Assembly (NCBI GenBank): GCA_002050365.1
Contig: MWYZ01000078.1
Span: forward strand, 1-32,695
DNA from: Acidobacteria bacterium 28-1
Lineage (GTDB): Bacteria > Acidobacteriota > Blastocatellia > Pyrinomonadales > Pyrinomonadaceae
DNA length: 32,695 nt
Direction: 5' to 3'
Part shown: positions 1 through 7,903 of the stretch, piece by piece
Layout of the letters: each line of letters starts with the position of its first letter
Numbering within the stretch: the first letter of the stretch is position 1
The notes under the pieces: generated by a model
The model's input: only the letters and a program-made list of their open reading frames with translations
Database searches by the model: none
What the model was told of the DNA's origin: nothing
Made by a program: the position numbers and the translations under genes

Positions 1-85
1 ACAGACATTGAAACTCTTCATCAGTCAAACCGGTGGCGGCAAGAAACTCTTTCGGCTTTTCTTTTAACTCCGCATATTTTAACAT
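1..85 (-). CDS. Transposase N-terminus, cut by the window edge
   Basis: Reading leftwards from an ATG at 85-83, 28 codons are open to the edge. The N-terminus MLKYAELKEKPKEF followed by LAATGLTDEEF resembles the helix-turn-helix N-terminal segment (HTH_Tnp_4 type) of IS5-like transposases, where a short basic region is followed by a 'TGL..eEF' helix. No catalytic DDE residue falls inside the window, so intactness cannot be judged. The IS terminal inverted repeat should lie somewhere in 86-269, but I cannot place it without a second copy. Family assignment is from pattern memory only. Confidence 0.55.
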   Translation of the reverse strand, partial: MLKYAELKEKPKEFLAATGLTDEEFQCL

Positions 86-144
86 TTACATAGATTAACC
101 GATTTTACTTATTTCCAATAATGTCTAATAAATTAACATTCCGT

Positions 145-171
145 TAAGTTTAAGTTAATAAATTAAACTTA
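145..171. repeat. AT-rich 9-bp inverted repeat between transposase and next gene
   Basis: TAAGTTTAA at 145-153 is perfectly inverted as TTAAACTTA at 163-171 with a 9-base loop. There is no T-run, so a terminator is unlikely. It may be the IS end, an operator or chance in AT-rich DNA. Nothing else is recognisable between the transposase start and the ribosome binding site GGAG at 256-259. Confidence 0.3.
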
Positions 172-269
172 CTCTCAGCATTAATAACTCTTGTATTGCT
201 ATTCAAAATAACTGGTTAGAGTTAATCCGCTCCAAACCGGCTTTTCAAATTTGTAGGAGATTTCTTTAT

Positions 270-1853
270 ATGAAAATTGTAACCATTTATCGAAGCGCGG
301 CATTGCTCATCATTACCGCTTTTATTAGTGTTTCACCGGTTTTTGCCCAGAGACAAAGCGTCGAGTTGCGAGTACTCGGCACTTATTCCGCCGGCGTTTA
401 TAATCAAGGCGCGTCCGAGATTGTCGCTCACGACCCGTTCACGCAGCGGCTTTACACGGGCAACGGCGCAACCTCGAAAATTGACGTGTTGAGCATTATT
501 GATCCGAGCCAGCCGATTCTGCTTTTTTCCATTGACATCACACCTTACGGTCGCCAAGCCAACAGCGTGGCTGTCAAAAGAGGGATTGTTGCCGCCGCTG
601 TCGAAGCCAATGTTAAAACTGACAACGGCAAAGCTGTTTTCTTTGATACAAACGGAAATTATCTGAATGCCGTAACGGTTGGTGCGCTTCCCGATATGCT
701 GACTTTTACGCCGGACGGCAAGAAAGTTCTGGTGGCGAATGAAGGCGAGCCGAGCAACGATTATACGATTGACCCGGAAGGCTCGGTCAGTATTATTGAC
801 ATTGACTTCGGCGTGCAGAATGCTCACGTTACGACCGCTAATTTTAGAGCGTTCAATAACGCCAGCCTCAATCCGAGCATCAGAATTTTCGGACCGAACG
901 CAACGGTCGCGCAAGACCTCGAGCCGGAATACATCGCCGTCTCGGATGATTCGAGAAGAGCTTGGGTAACTTTGCAGGAAAACAATGCCGTCGGCGTTTT
1001 AAATTTGAGAACAAATGAGTTCACCAGATTAATCGGTCTTGGATTCAAGGATCACAGCCTCCACCGCACTGCAATAGATTCGAGCGACCGCATCAGCAGT
1101 TCGACTCCCGGCGTGATTGAAATCCTCCCAAGACCGGTTTTCGGAATGTATCAGCCCGACGGCATTGCTACCATCAACCACTTGGGCGAAACTTTTTTCA
1201 TCACCGCCAACGAAGGCGACGCGCGTGACTATGCAGGTTTCACGGAAGAGGTGCGAATCAATTCGCTGCTGCTTGACCCGGCTGTTTTTCCAGACGCGAC
1301 GTTTTTGAAAACCGATGCCCAAATCGGTCGTCTTAATGTAACAAAGACGCTTGGGAACTTTGACGGCGATGCCGAATACGAAGCACTTTTCGCTTTCGGC
1401 GCGCGTTCATTCTCAATCTGGACAGGGCGCGGCGAACAAGTCTACGACAGCGGCGACGACATCGAACAGATAACCGCGCATACTTATCCGTTGTTTTTCA
1501 ACGCCGGCAACACCAACAATACGCGCGATGACCGCAGCGATAATAAAGGACCTGAGCCGGAAGGCGTAACCGTCGGTGAAGCCTACGGGCGCAATTATGC
1601 GTTCATCGGTTTGGAGCGCATCGGCGGCGTGCTTGTCTATGAAATCAGCGATCCTCGTTCTCCGATATTTGTCCAATATATCAACAACCGAAATTTTATG
1701 GCAGCGACTAACACTCCGGCGGCTGGCGATTTAGGACCCGAAGGACTGCATTTTATTTCCCGTGCTGACAGTCCGACGAACACGCCTCTGCTAGTCGTGG
1801 CTAACGAAGTAAGCGGCACGACTAGCATTTACGAAGTGGCGAGAACTAGATAG
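270..1853 (+). CDS. Secreted choice-of-anchor I family beta-propeller protein
   Basis: The 527-residue product has a signal peptide (residues 1-26, hydrophobic core AALLIITAFISVS, cleavage after VFA). The rest matches the choice-of-anchor I / LVIVD-like propeller family. It has blade-like repeats such as 'MLTFTPDGKKVLVANEGEPS', then a phytase/esterase-like 'GDAEYEALFAFGARSFSIW' and 'GPEPEGVTVGE' near the C-terminus. Members are exported proteins of unknown catalytic role, often carrying a C-terminal sorting anchor. None is visible here; the protein ends shortly after the last blade. The start is supported by TAGGAGA at 254-260. The gene appears monocistronic, convergent with the NTF2-like gene, and separated from it by terminators. 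Confidence 0.8.
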   Translation: MKIVTIYRSAALLIITAFISVSPVFAQRQSVELRVLGTYSAGVYNQGASEIVAHDPFTQRLYTGNGATSKIDVLSIIDPSQPILLFSIDITPYGRQANSVAVKRGIVAAAVEANVKTDNGKAVFFDTNGNYLNAVTVGALPDMLTFTPDGKKVLVANEGEPSNDYTIDPEGSVSIIDIDFGVQNAHVTTANFRAFNNASLNPSIRIFGPNATVAQDLEPEYIAVSDDSRRAWVTLQENNAVGVLNLRTNEFTRLIGLGFKDHSLHRTAIDSSDRISSSTPGVIEILPRPVFGMYQPDGIATINHLGETFFITANEGDARDYAGFTEEVRINSLLLDPAVFPDATFLKTDAQIGRLNVTKTLGNFDGDAEYEALFAFGARSFSIWTGRGEQVYDSGDDIEQITAHTYPLFFNAGNTNNTRDDRSDNKGPEPEGVTVGEAYGRNYAFIGLERIGGVLVYEISDPRSPIFVQYINNRNFMAATNTPAAGDLGPEGLHFISRADSPTNTPLLVVANEVSGTTSIYEVARTR

Positions 1854-1877
1854 AAAAGTTATTTCCAAAAATAAAAA

Positions 1878-1900
1878 ATCCCGCAACAAGCTGACGGGAT
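1878..1900 (-). terminator. Hairpin with T-run on the minus strand
   Basis: ATCCCG (1878-1883) pairs with CGGGAT (1895-1900). Read on the minus strand the stem is followed by TTTTTTAT, so it suits termination of leftward transcription from the NTF2-like gene. It lacks a T-run on the plus side. Confidence 0.6.
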
Positions 1901-1914
1901 ATTAATCCAAAGTG

Positions 1915-1952
1915 AAAAAAGCGAAAAAGAGATAAATCTTTTTCGCTTTTTT
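1915..1952. terminator. Bidirectional intrinsic terminator
   Basis: A perfect 10-bp stem, GCGAAAAAGA (1921-1930) with TCTTTTTCGC (1937-1946), has a six-base loop. It is flanked by A6 on the left and T6 on the right, so it can terminate transcription in both directions between two convergent genes. Confidence 0.8.
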
Positions 1953-1970
1953 CTTCGATAACAAGAATTA

Positions 1971-2420
1971 TTATTTACTCACAAGTTCGGTAAACTTCAA
2001 CGGCGGCATTAAAATACTAACGATTTTCCATTCGCCGTTAAGTTTTAACAGTGAAATATATTGAATATGCTTACGGGGCACAACATTCGAGTCGGATGTG
2101 AATTCTGTTTCGACTTTAACGGACGCGCCATCAATTGTGACATCAATCGCCGAAATTTTTTGTTGACTTTCAACCGTTATTACACCTTTTTGCGGTTTAA
2201 TAGGTTTATTGATTTTAAATTCGGAAAAACCTTTGCCTGAACCATCAACAGAAATAATTTTCGCGTCTGGGTGCAAAACATTCTGAGTCGTTTTGTTTAT
2301 GTAAGATTCGACAGTTTGTCTAACAAGTGTTTCTTCCGATTTTGCATCGGAACTTTGCGCCTTTGCCAACAAAGGAAGGCATATCAACAAAATTGCGATT
2401 GCTACAAAATTCCTTTTCAT
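1971..2420 (-). CDS. Secreted NTF2-like (lumazine-binding-like) protein
   Basis: This 149-residue protein has a signal peptide at 1-21 (MKRNFVAIAILLICLPLLAKA) and one NTF2/SnoaL-fold domain. The early helix 'ETLVRQTVESYINKT' and 'HPDAKIISVDGSG' are followed by alternating strands and a final 'HIQYISLLKLNGEWKIVSIL'. That order fits the Lumazine_bd_2/DUF4440-type family, which lacks a single defined function. A good AAGGAG ribosome binding site lies upstream of the ATG. The gene is 48 bases downstream of the M1-like gene, so the two are probably co-transcribed. Activity cannot be read from sequence. Confidence 0.65.
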   Translation of the reverse strand: MKRNFVAIAILLICLPLLAKAQSSDAKSEETLVRQTVESYINKTTQNVLHPDAKIISVDGSGKGFSEFKINKPIKPQKGVITVESQQKISAIDVTIDGASVKVETEFTSDSNVVPRKHIQYISLLKLNGEWKIVSILMPPLKFTELVSK

Positions 2421-2468
2421 TTCAAAACTCTCCTTTTTAGTAAAATTGATTTTGCAAATAAATCATTT

Positions 2469-4547
2469 TTATTTAACCGCTGTAGCATTTGTTTTTTCTC
2501 GCGGGTCATAAGGCGTTGCCTGATATTTCTTGACCGCTTCCTGTGCTTTATCGTAATTATCGCCAAGGGTTTCGGCACGTTTGTAAGCGGCGACGGCACG
2601 CGGACGGTCGCCTTTGGCGTCGTAAGCGTTGCCCATTTTTATATTTGCCCAAACCGCCAGCCACGCCGGACGAAGCGTTCCGCCCAGCACGGCTTTGAAA
2701 TTATCAATCGCCAAATCGTAATTTCGCTGTTCTAAAAAGAGCAAGCCGAGATGATAATAAATCCAGGAATTCGAGCGGTCTAACTTTAATGCCGCTTCAA
2801 ACTGCTGCTGTGCTTCGACGTAATTTCCTTCTCTGAACTGCTCGATGCCGCGCCGGGCAATCGAAGAGACGCGCAAATCCTGGGAAATTCTAAGCAGCTT
2901 AAAATTCGGGTCAATAATGACTTCAAGCGGTTTGCCGCTCGATTCGATATTAAAATCCGCGCTCGCGTCTTCGATGTCAACTTTAACGGTTTTGCTTTCG
3001 CCTTCGCCTTCAGCGCGAAGCTGAATTTCGACGGGCAACCGCAAATTATCATAATTTTGTTTGACCGTCCCGCGCGTTACAAACTTTCCGCCGCGTGTTC
3101 TGATAATTTGATAATCCGCCGTAAATTCGGGAACGCCCGTGCCTTCAACCCAACGGGCGAAAAAGTAGCGCATCGGAACGCCGGCAACTTGCGAAGCCAA
3201 TTTTTCAAAATCGTCAATCGAAGCGTTTTTGCCGCGATATTGCTGCAGGAAATTTCTCAATAATTGATTAAATTTTTGATCGCCGAGCGTGTCGCGCAAA
3301 AGGCGAAAAACCGACGCGCCCTTGCCGAACATAATATATTGATAAGCCGTTGATTGGTCGTCAAGTGTCGCTGGAGTGCGCGAAAGCGAAGCGGTTTGCT
3401 CAAACGTCAAAGATTTTTCAAGAAGTTCGCGGCGCAAGTTTTCCAATTGTGCGCCCGACAGCGTTGTCTCGCGCAATGCGAATGCGCTGTATTCAGCTAA
3501 ACCCTGCGAAATCCAAGCATCATCAAAAGATTTCAACCCGACGGTCAAGCCCCACCATTGAAGCGCGGCTTCGCGCTGCAGGCGTTCCTGCGTAATCTCG
3601 CGCGATTGCTCGAACAATCGGTTCGCCATAAAAATTATTCCTTGCGACGAATAAAAATCGAGCGTTTCGTCGTCAACCTGCGCGATTATCAAACGCTTTC
3701 CGCCCTGCGGTTCGCCGTATTGCTTGGTGTAAAATTCGAGTGCGCGACCGAGCGTTTCGCCATAAGCGGAAACGAGCGCGTCGTTGCCGATGCGCGTATA
3801 AAACTGCAATTCGTAATCACCGAAACGCAAAGTCTTGTTGGTGTATTTGCCGTAAGCAAAGTTGCCGATGAGCGCAGGTTTCGACTGCACGAAGCGATAT
3901 TTTCCGCCCGCATTTGTTACCGCCGCATCGCTGAAGCCAACGATTTGAAAACCTGCGGGAAGCGAAATTGAAACGTCGGAGGTCGCTTGATCAGCTGCGT
4001 AATCGTGAAATGGAAACCACCGCGCCGCATACATCAAATAACCGTCTTTCGCGCCGACCGAAGCCAATCTTTTAGTCAAAAGCGGTCCGCCGCTCGGTGA
4101 ATTCAAAATGCCGCCGTATCTGAAACGCAAGGTTACGGGCGTGCCTTTAATTACAATTTCGCCCAAATCAATTCTCACGCTCGGACCTAAATCGGAAACG
4201 CCCGTTTGGTCTTGAACGAATGTAACTTGACCCGGCGTAGAAGTTACAGCGGTTTTAGTTTTTGGCAGCGCGGTCGCCGAAAAAGAATTTTGGCGAGTGA
4301 TGCTTTCGATTTTCAAAGAGCCGTTTAACTCAAACGAAACGGTGCGCGTGTCTTCCGCCGGCGTGAAATTGACATCAACCGTCGCGTTTAATTTATTTTC
4401 GTCCGGAACGAGTTGCACGTCCATTTGATAACTGCTCACATCAAACGGCGTGCGCTGAACTTGCTGCGCGAGCGCGGTAAAGGAAAATAAAATGACCGAC
4501 AAATTTAAACTAAATAGTTGAAAAAACCTTTTTCTATAATTATTCAT
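2469..4547 (-). CDS. M1-peptidase homologue without zinc ligands, with C-terminal TPRs
   Basis: 692 residues. Signal peptide 1-28; residues 35-230 form the M1 N-terminal beta-domain; 250-470 is the gluzincin-like domain; about 565-670 contains two to three TPRs. The scaffold is clearly M1: QWWG (330-333), a helix ending in GLAEYSAFALRE, and 'YIMFGKGASVFRLLR' (404-418). The zinc site is gone: the HExxH position reads R325-E-A-A-L329, and the downstream zinc-binding Glu of the NEG motif is Gln348. The GxMEN loop is also changed (GIIFMANR, 303-310). I infer a non-catalytic, exported binding or scaffold protein. The start lies 73 bases from a heptamer-repeat hairpin and shows no clear ribosome binding site. 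Confidence 0.75.
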   Translation of the reverse strand: MNNYRKRFFQLFSLNLSVILFSFTALAQQVQRTPFDVSSYQMDVQLVPDENKLNATVDVNFTPAEDTRTVSFELNGSLKIESITRQNSFSATALPKTKTAVTSTPGQVTFVQDQTGVSDLGPSVRIDLGEIVIKGTPVTLRFRYGGILNSPSGGPLLTKRLASVGAKDGYLMYAARWFPFHDYAADQATSDVSISLPAGFQIVGFSDAAVTNAGGKYRFVQSKPALIGNFAYGKYTNKTLRFGDYELQFYTRIGNDALVSAYGETLGRALEFYTKQYGEPQGGKRLIIAQVDDETLDFYSSQGIIFMANRLFEQSREITQERLQREAALQWWGLTVGLKSFDDAWISQGLAEYSAFALRETTLSGAQLENLRRELLEKSLTFEQTASLSRTPATLDDQSTAYQYIMFGKGASVFRLLRDTLGDQKFNQLLRNFLQQYRGKNASIDDFEKLASQVAGVPMRYFFARWVEGTGVPEFTADYQIIRTRGGKFVTRGTVKQNYDNLRLPVEIQLRAEGEGESKTVKVDIEDASADFNIESSGKPLEVIIDPNFKLLRISQDLRVSSIARRGIEQFREGNYVEAQQQFEAALKLDRSNSWIYYHLGLLFLEQRNYDLAIDNFKAVLGGTLRPAWLAVWANIKMGNAYDAKGDRPRAVAAYKRAETLGDNYDKAQEAVKKYQATPYDPREKTNATAVK

Positions 4548-4620
4548 TTCGCTTCAAAATTCTATCTGCCTGATTTGCTGTTTTTGATGTCGGAAGCGGT
4601 TAATTCGTTTGCTTGCTAAA

Positions 4621-4697
4621 AAGTTCAAGGTTCAAGGTTCAAAGTTGAAGAGCGATTTTGCCTTTGAACTTTGAACCTTGAACTTTGAACTTTTAAC
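4621..4697. repeat. Heptamer-arm palindrome A (unit GTTCAAG/GTTCAAA)
   Basis: The left arm (4621-4650) contains four consecutive 7-base units of the type GTTCAAG/GTTCAAA/GTTGAAG. The right arm (4662-4697) holds five of the same units inverted (GTTAAAA, GTTCAAA, GTTCAAG, GTTCAAA, GTTCAAA when read on the minus strand). The loop is 11 bases. The right arm touches the stop codon of the PHP gene (4697-4699). The same heptamer recurs in palindrome K at 25167-25240. Confidence 0.85.
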
Positions 4698-5899
4698 TAC
4701 CTGATATAAATCGGATTTGAGATTATCCAAGGCATTTTATCGAACGGTTCGCCCAAAGAATCGAGATAAACCTCTATGCGGAAAGTTCCCTTTTCTTTGG
4801 TCGGGAAATTGATTTGCGCTACGCCCGTTTCCTCGTGAATCTTTTCGCCGTTTTTGAAGATTATAAAACGTGCAATTTGCGTAGCAGATACTTTCAAATT
4901 CAAATTTTCCGTCAAAGCAATTTCGTCGCCCATAATGCGCGATTCAATGCCGTTTTCCGCTGTGAACGAAAATCCATTGGTATCGCTCAAAGCATCAAGA
5001 CCGACGAAACAATGTCCGCCTTTCAAGGCTTGCAAAAGATTTTCCTGCGTTAAAGGTTTATCTTTTTCGAGCAAAACGTGATTTCTCATCGCGCGAAAAA
5101 TCGTTTCAAAACGGTCAATTTTGAGGTTGATTATTTTATTGCCCGCGTCATCGCCGAACAGATGAAAGCCGATATTAGAATGCGCGTCCGTTCCAGCAAA
5201 GAGCGTTGATTTTCTTTGCGCGGCAACTTCGTCAAACCGTTGCAAATTTTCATCAGGACGCTGAAAATACTTGGCTAAAACAAGTTCGGGGTAGGAATAA
5301 TAAGACCAAATCGCATCCAGCAGAACAAAAAACGGATTCATCTTTTTGGCGTTCGTGTGCAGGCTGAAAACTTCGATGCCGTCAAAATCTGCGTTCCAAG
5401 TTTTATGCTTTTCGGGATAAGTGATAAATGCGAGTTTATTCTGCGCGTGGATGCTTTGCAGAAAATCAGTGGTTGAGATTTTGTCGGCGCGTCCCGCTTC
5501 CGCGCTTCCTGTAAGGAGTAAAAATCGGTCGGTTGCCGTTTCGACTTCTTGACCGCCGACGAACAAAACGCCGCCGACGTTACCTTGCAGAGTCAACGCG
5601 GAAGTATCGTAAAGGGCGGCGGTGTGTTCGGTCATCACGACAAAATCGAGATTATTCTTCGTTGCTCCGTCAATCAGTTCGTCAAAACCGCTCGTGCTGT
5701 GTCCGCCGATTGCCGTATGAACGTGAATAACGCCTTTATAATCTTTGTAATTCTGGTTTAATAATTGAATTTTTTGAGTTTCGAGCGCGGAAATTTTATC
5801 GGCGAGTTGACCGAATTTGTAGCGATTATAAATGAAAGGAATCTGCGCCAAAAGAATGACGGCGAGAACGATTAAAAGTATCTTTTTCCAAAGTTTCAT
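4697..5899 (-). CDS. Membrane-anchored PHP-domain metallophosphoesterase-like protein
   Basis: 400 residues. A single N-terminal membrane segment (about 6-22) with a short cytoplasmic tail and an external body is predicted. Then comes a PHP domain: H59-V-H61 and H67 (motif I), E91-H92 (motif II), a Glu-rich 'GGQEVET' (115-121), H181, and 'GTDAHSN' (D238, H240). These are the metal ligands of the PHP superfamily, so it is probably an active phosphoesterase; substrate unknown. A beta-rich segment (about 300-400) follows and may be accessory. The gene lies between two heptamer palindromes, one four bases from its ATG and the other touching its stop codon. No Shine-Dalgarno is visible. Confidence 0.75.
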   Translation of the reverse strand: MKLWKKILLIVLAVILLAQIPFIYNRYKFGQLADKISALETQKIQLLNQNYKDYKGVIHVHTAIGGHSTSGFDELIDGATKNNLDFVVMTEHTAALYDTSALTLQGNVGGVLFVGGQEVETATDRFLLLTGSAEAGRADKISTTDFLQSIHAQNKLAFITYPEKHKTWNADFDGIEVFSLHTNAKKMNPFFVLLDAIWSYYSYPELVLAKYFQRPDENLQRFDEVAAQRKSTLFAGTDAHSNIGFHLFGDDAGNKIINLKIDRFETIFRAMRNHVLLEKDKPLTQENLLQALKGGHCFVGLDALSDTNGFSFTAENGIESRIMGDEIALTENLNLKVSATQIARFIIFKNGEKIHEETGVAQINFPTKEKGTFRIEVYLDSLGEPFDKMPWIISNPIYIR

Positions 5900-5902
5900 A
5901 AA

Positions 5903-5968
5903 GCAGTAGCCAGTAGTCAGTAGTCAGAAAAATTTCTCGGTTCACGGCTCACTGCTTACTGCTCACTT
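5903..5968. repeat. Heptamer-arm palindrome B (unit AGTAGTC / AGTGAGC)
   Basis: The left arm (5903-5927) reads AGTAGCC, AGTAGTC, AGTAGTC. The right arm (5939-5968), read on the minus strand, is AGTGAGC, AGTAAGC, AGTGAGC, CGTGAAC. The 11-base loop is like that of A and K. The arms are only partly complementary, so pairing is weaker. The right arm includes the last three codons and stop of the Dabb gene; the left arm ends four bases from the PHP start codon. Confidence 0.75.
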
Positions 5969-6252
5969 ATAAAATCAACCGAAACAACTCGTTCTGCGAT
6001 TTCTTTGCCAATCTTTGCCGCTTCTTGATGAACGGCGTGGTCGGTGTAGAAATCCAACGCCGCGCGGTCGGGATAAACGGCGACTAAACCCAAATCGAAA
6101 GAACGCTCAAGATGCAGAATGTCGAAACCGATATTAAAACTGATGATATTTGGAATCACATTCGGCAAATTTTTCAGCTTTCCCAGATGCGTCGCCTTTT
6201 GCTCTTGCGTGGTTTCCGATTTGTATTTCCAGCAAACAATATGCGTCAACAT
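5956..6252 (-). CDS. Dabb (stress-responsive alpha/beta barrel) protein
   Basis: A 98-residue single-domain protein. 'MLTHIVCWKYK' at the start, the Lys/Leu-rich helix, 'FDLGLVAVYPDRAALDFYTDHAVHQEA' and a closing strand fit the Dabb domain (PF07876), a dimeric ferredoxin-like barrel with no fixed enzymatic role. The start is 6 bases after the Uma2 stop, so the two are co-transcribed. The last three residues (S-E-Q) and the stop codon are encoded by an arm of heptamer palindrome B, so the original C-terminus may have been replaced or extended by the repeat. Confidence 0.8.
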   Translation of the reverse strand: MLTHIVCWKYKSETTQEQKATHLGKLKNLPNVIPNIISFNIGFDILHLERSFDLGLVAVYPDRAALDFYTDHAVHQEAAKIGKEIAERVVSVDFISEQ

Positions 6253-6258
6253 AATTTT

Positions 6259-6870
6259 CTACCAAAGTTTTTTGACATTCAGAGCAAATTCTTTGAGAAG
6301 CGGCTCGCCGCTGACTTGTTTAGGATTGTCCAAAACTTCAATTTCAGCATCGGGACGATAAACGTGAACTTTCTTTTCCAAAGGGTCAATCAGCCAGCCC
6401 AAAACCGCGCCGTTTTCGATGTACTCCTCCATTTTGTTTTGCAAATTCACCAGCGAATCGGAAGGCGAGCGCAATTCGACAACAAAGTCTGGACACAACG
6501 GCGGAAATTTTTCCTGTTCTACATTGGTCAATTTTTCCCAACGCTCATTTGTAATCCACGCTAAATCCGGCGAACGCTTTGCGCCGTTAGGCAGTTTGAA
6601 GACGGTTGATGAATCGAAACCGACTCCACTTTTGTCTTTTTCAAGCCAATTAAAAAAATATCCGATTAAAGAAAAATTACGAATTCCAGTACGTCCTCCG
6701 GTCGGCGGCATAATGATAAGTTCTCCCTCTTTGGTCAGTTCGATTTCCACGTCGGGATTGTGACGGCAAAAATTTTCAAATTCGTCATCGTTGATTTTTT
6801 TCAGAACGTCCCGAAAATCCAAAACAATCGGCAGAAAAGAACTGTCAACTAAAGCGGTTTCAACTTGCAT
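6259..6870 (-). CDS. Uma2 family (DUF820) PD-(D/E)XK nuclease-fold protein
   Basis: 203 residues from the chosen ATG at 6870, which follows AAGGAGAA and lies four bases after the SRPBCC stop; an earlier in-frame start at 6939 would overlap that gene and lacks support. Uma2 hallmarks are present: 'GELIIMPPTGG' (49-59), 'SPDLAWI' with D102, 'PDFVVELRSPSDS' with D128 and E132, and 'YIENGAVLGWLIDP'. The family has a restriction-endonuclease-like fold and is abundant in multicellular-type bacteria, but its cellular substrate is not established. Operon: SRPBCC, then this gene, then Dabb. Confidence 0.85.
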   Translation of the reverse strand: MQVETALVDSSFLPIVLDFRDVLKKINDDEFENFCRHNPDVEIELTKEGELIIMPPTGGRTGIRNFSLIGYFFNWLEKDKSGVGFDSSTVFKLPNGAKRSPDLAWITNERWEKLTNVEQEKFPPLCPDFVVELRSPSDSLVNLQNKMEEYIENGAVLGWLIDPLEKKVHVYRPDAEIEVLDNPKQVSGEPLLKEFALNVKKLW

Positions 6871-6874
6871 AAAT

Positions 6875-7330
6875 TTATTCTCCTTGCACCTCGCACCATT
6901 TTCGCGTAACTTCGTGCCGATACGCAAACATTTTCTCAAGTTTCGGCAAAATAACCAGCGGCGCGGCTATCCGTCCGAAAATCCAAAACGGCGGCTCGAA
7001 TTCGATTTCATCTCTTAAAATCGCTCCTTCTTCGTGCGACTCGATAATGTGTTGATGCCGCCAACTTTTAAAGGGACCGGAAATCTGCACGTCTTCAAAC
7101 ATCCTCGGCGGCTCATATTTCGTATGCTCGGCAATCCAGCGCGACGCAATCAAGCCGAAAATCTTTTGTTCGATAATCGCTTGCGCTCCCGTTTTGGAAA
7201 TGTCGGCTTTTTGAATTATCTTCGCGCTCTCCCAAGGCGGAATCAGGCGTTCAAACGCGTCGGGCAATTCGTGGAAGGCGAAAACTCGTTCGGGTGCGGC
7301 TTTGATAATTGATTCTTTTATGAACTTCAT
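6875..7330 (-). CDS. SRPBCC (START-like) ligand-binding protein
   Basis: 151 residues. It opens with 'FIKESIIKAAPERVFAFHELPDAFERLIPP', the typical first strand and helix of polyketide cyclase/dehydrase-like SRPBCC proteins. It continues with 'ISGPFKSWRHQHIIE', 'GAILRDEIEFEPP' and a C-terminal amphipathic helix. The fold makes a hydrophobic cavity; the ligand is unknown. Its ATG overlaps the TGA of the thioredoxin-like gene by four bases (ATGA), implying translational coupling. The last codons contain two heptamer-like copies (GGTGCGA, GGTGCAA), too few to call a repeat. Confidence 0.75.
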   Translation of the reverse strand: MKFIKESIIKAAPERVFAFHELPDAFERLIPPWESAKIIQKADISKTGAQAIIEQKIFGLIASRWIAEHTKYEPPRMFEDVQISGPFKSWRHQHIIESHEEGAILRDEIEFEPPFWIFGRIAAPLVILPKLEKMFAYRHEVTRKWCEVQGE

Positions 7331-7842
7331 TTAACGGAAGTTTTCGGTGGCGACCAGAGTTTTAGAAAATCCGTAAATTTTTGCAGATTGTAAGATTTTG
7401 GTTCTTCGAGTTCTTCGGTGTTTTGCGAATGAAGCAATTTGCCGTCTTTCTCCAGCACGAATAGATGCGGATAACCTTTTATTGCCGGATAAGCGGCGAG
7501 AAATTCCTTATTTTCGTTTTCTTCACTGAAATTTATTTTCAGCCAGACGAAATTTTCATCGCGCAGTTTGGCAAGTGCGGGATTTTTTATAAAATAGTTG
7601 TCCATCAAACGACACCAGCCGCACCATTCGCCGCCGACATCGAGAATAATTCGCTTGCCTTCGGTCTGCGCTTTGGCAATCGCCGCCTGCAAATCTCTGG
7701 CGGCATCTTTAGTCGGGTCAAATTTTTCTCTTTCGATAACCTGCGAATTGCTTTTTTCAGTCGTCTTTTTTTCGGGCGTTTGCGCTGATGCAAATAATCC
7801 GCCAGTTAGAATTAAGGTTAAAACAAAGATGATTTTTTTCAT
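7327..7842 (-). CDS. Exported thioredoxin-like protein (WCGWC)
   Basis: 171 residues with a signal peptide (1-20, cleaved after ASA) and a thioredoxin_7/DUF255-like domain. The redox motif is C74-G-W-C77, preceded by 'RIILDVGGEW'. 'YPAIKGYPHLFVLEKDGK' supplies the cis-Pro segment. The protein probably acts in the periplasm on disulfides, as reductant or isomerase. An upstream TTTTGGAGC gives a usable ribosome binding site. It starts the compact group thioredoxin, SRPBCC, Uma2, Dabb. The gap to the decarboxylase upstream is 61 bases. Confidence 0.8.
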   Translation of the reverse strand: MKKIIFVLTLILTGGLFASAQTPEKKTTEKSNSQVIEREKFDPTKDAARDLQAAIAKAQTEGKRIILDVGGEWCGWCRLMDNYFIKNPALAKLRDENFVWLKINFSEENENKEFLAAYPAIKGYPHLFVLEKDGKLLHSQNTEELEEPKSYNLQKFTDFLKLWSPPKTSVK

Positions 7843-7903
7843 TTTTTAGCTCCAAAATTGTTGTTCAAAATTTCCGTCTTTTTTCGCCTACAATTTAAGA
7901 ATA

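Noticed and set aside
6881..6897. GGTGCGA/GGTGCAA double heptamer at the SRPBCC end
   Set aside because: Only two copies, coding, with no inverted arm.
6871..6939. Earlier start for the Uma2 gene
   Set aside because: It overlaps the SRPBCC gene and lacks a ribosome site, whereas 6870 has one.
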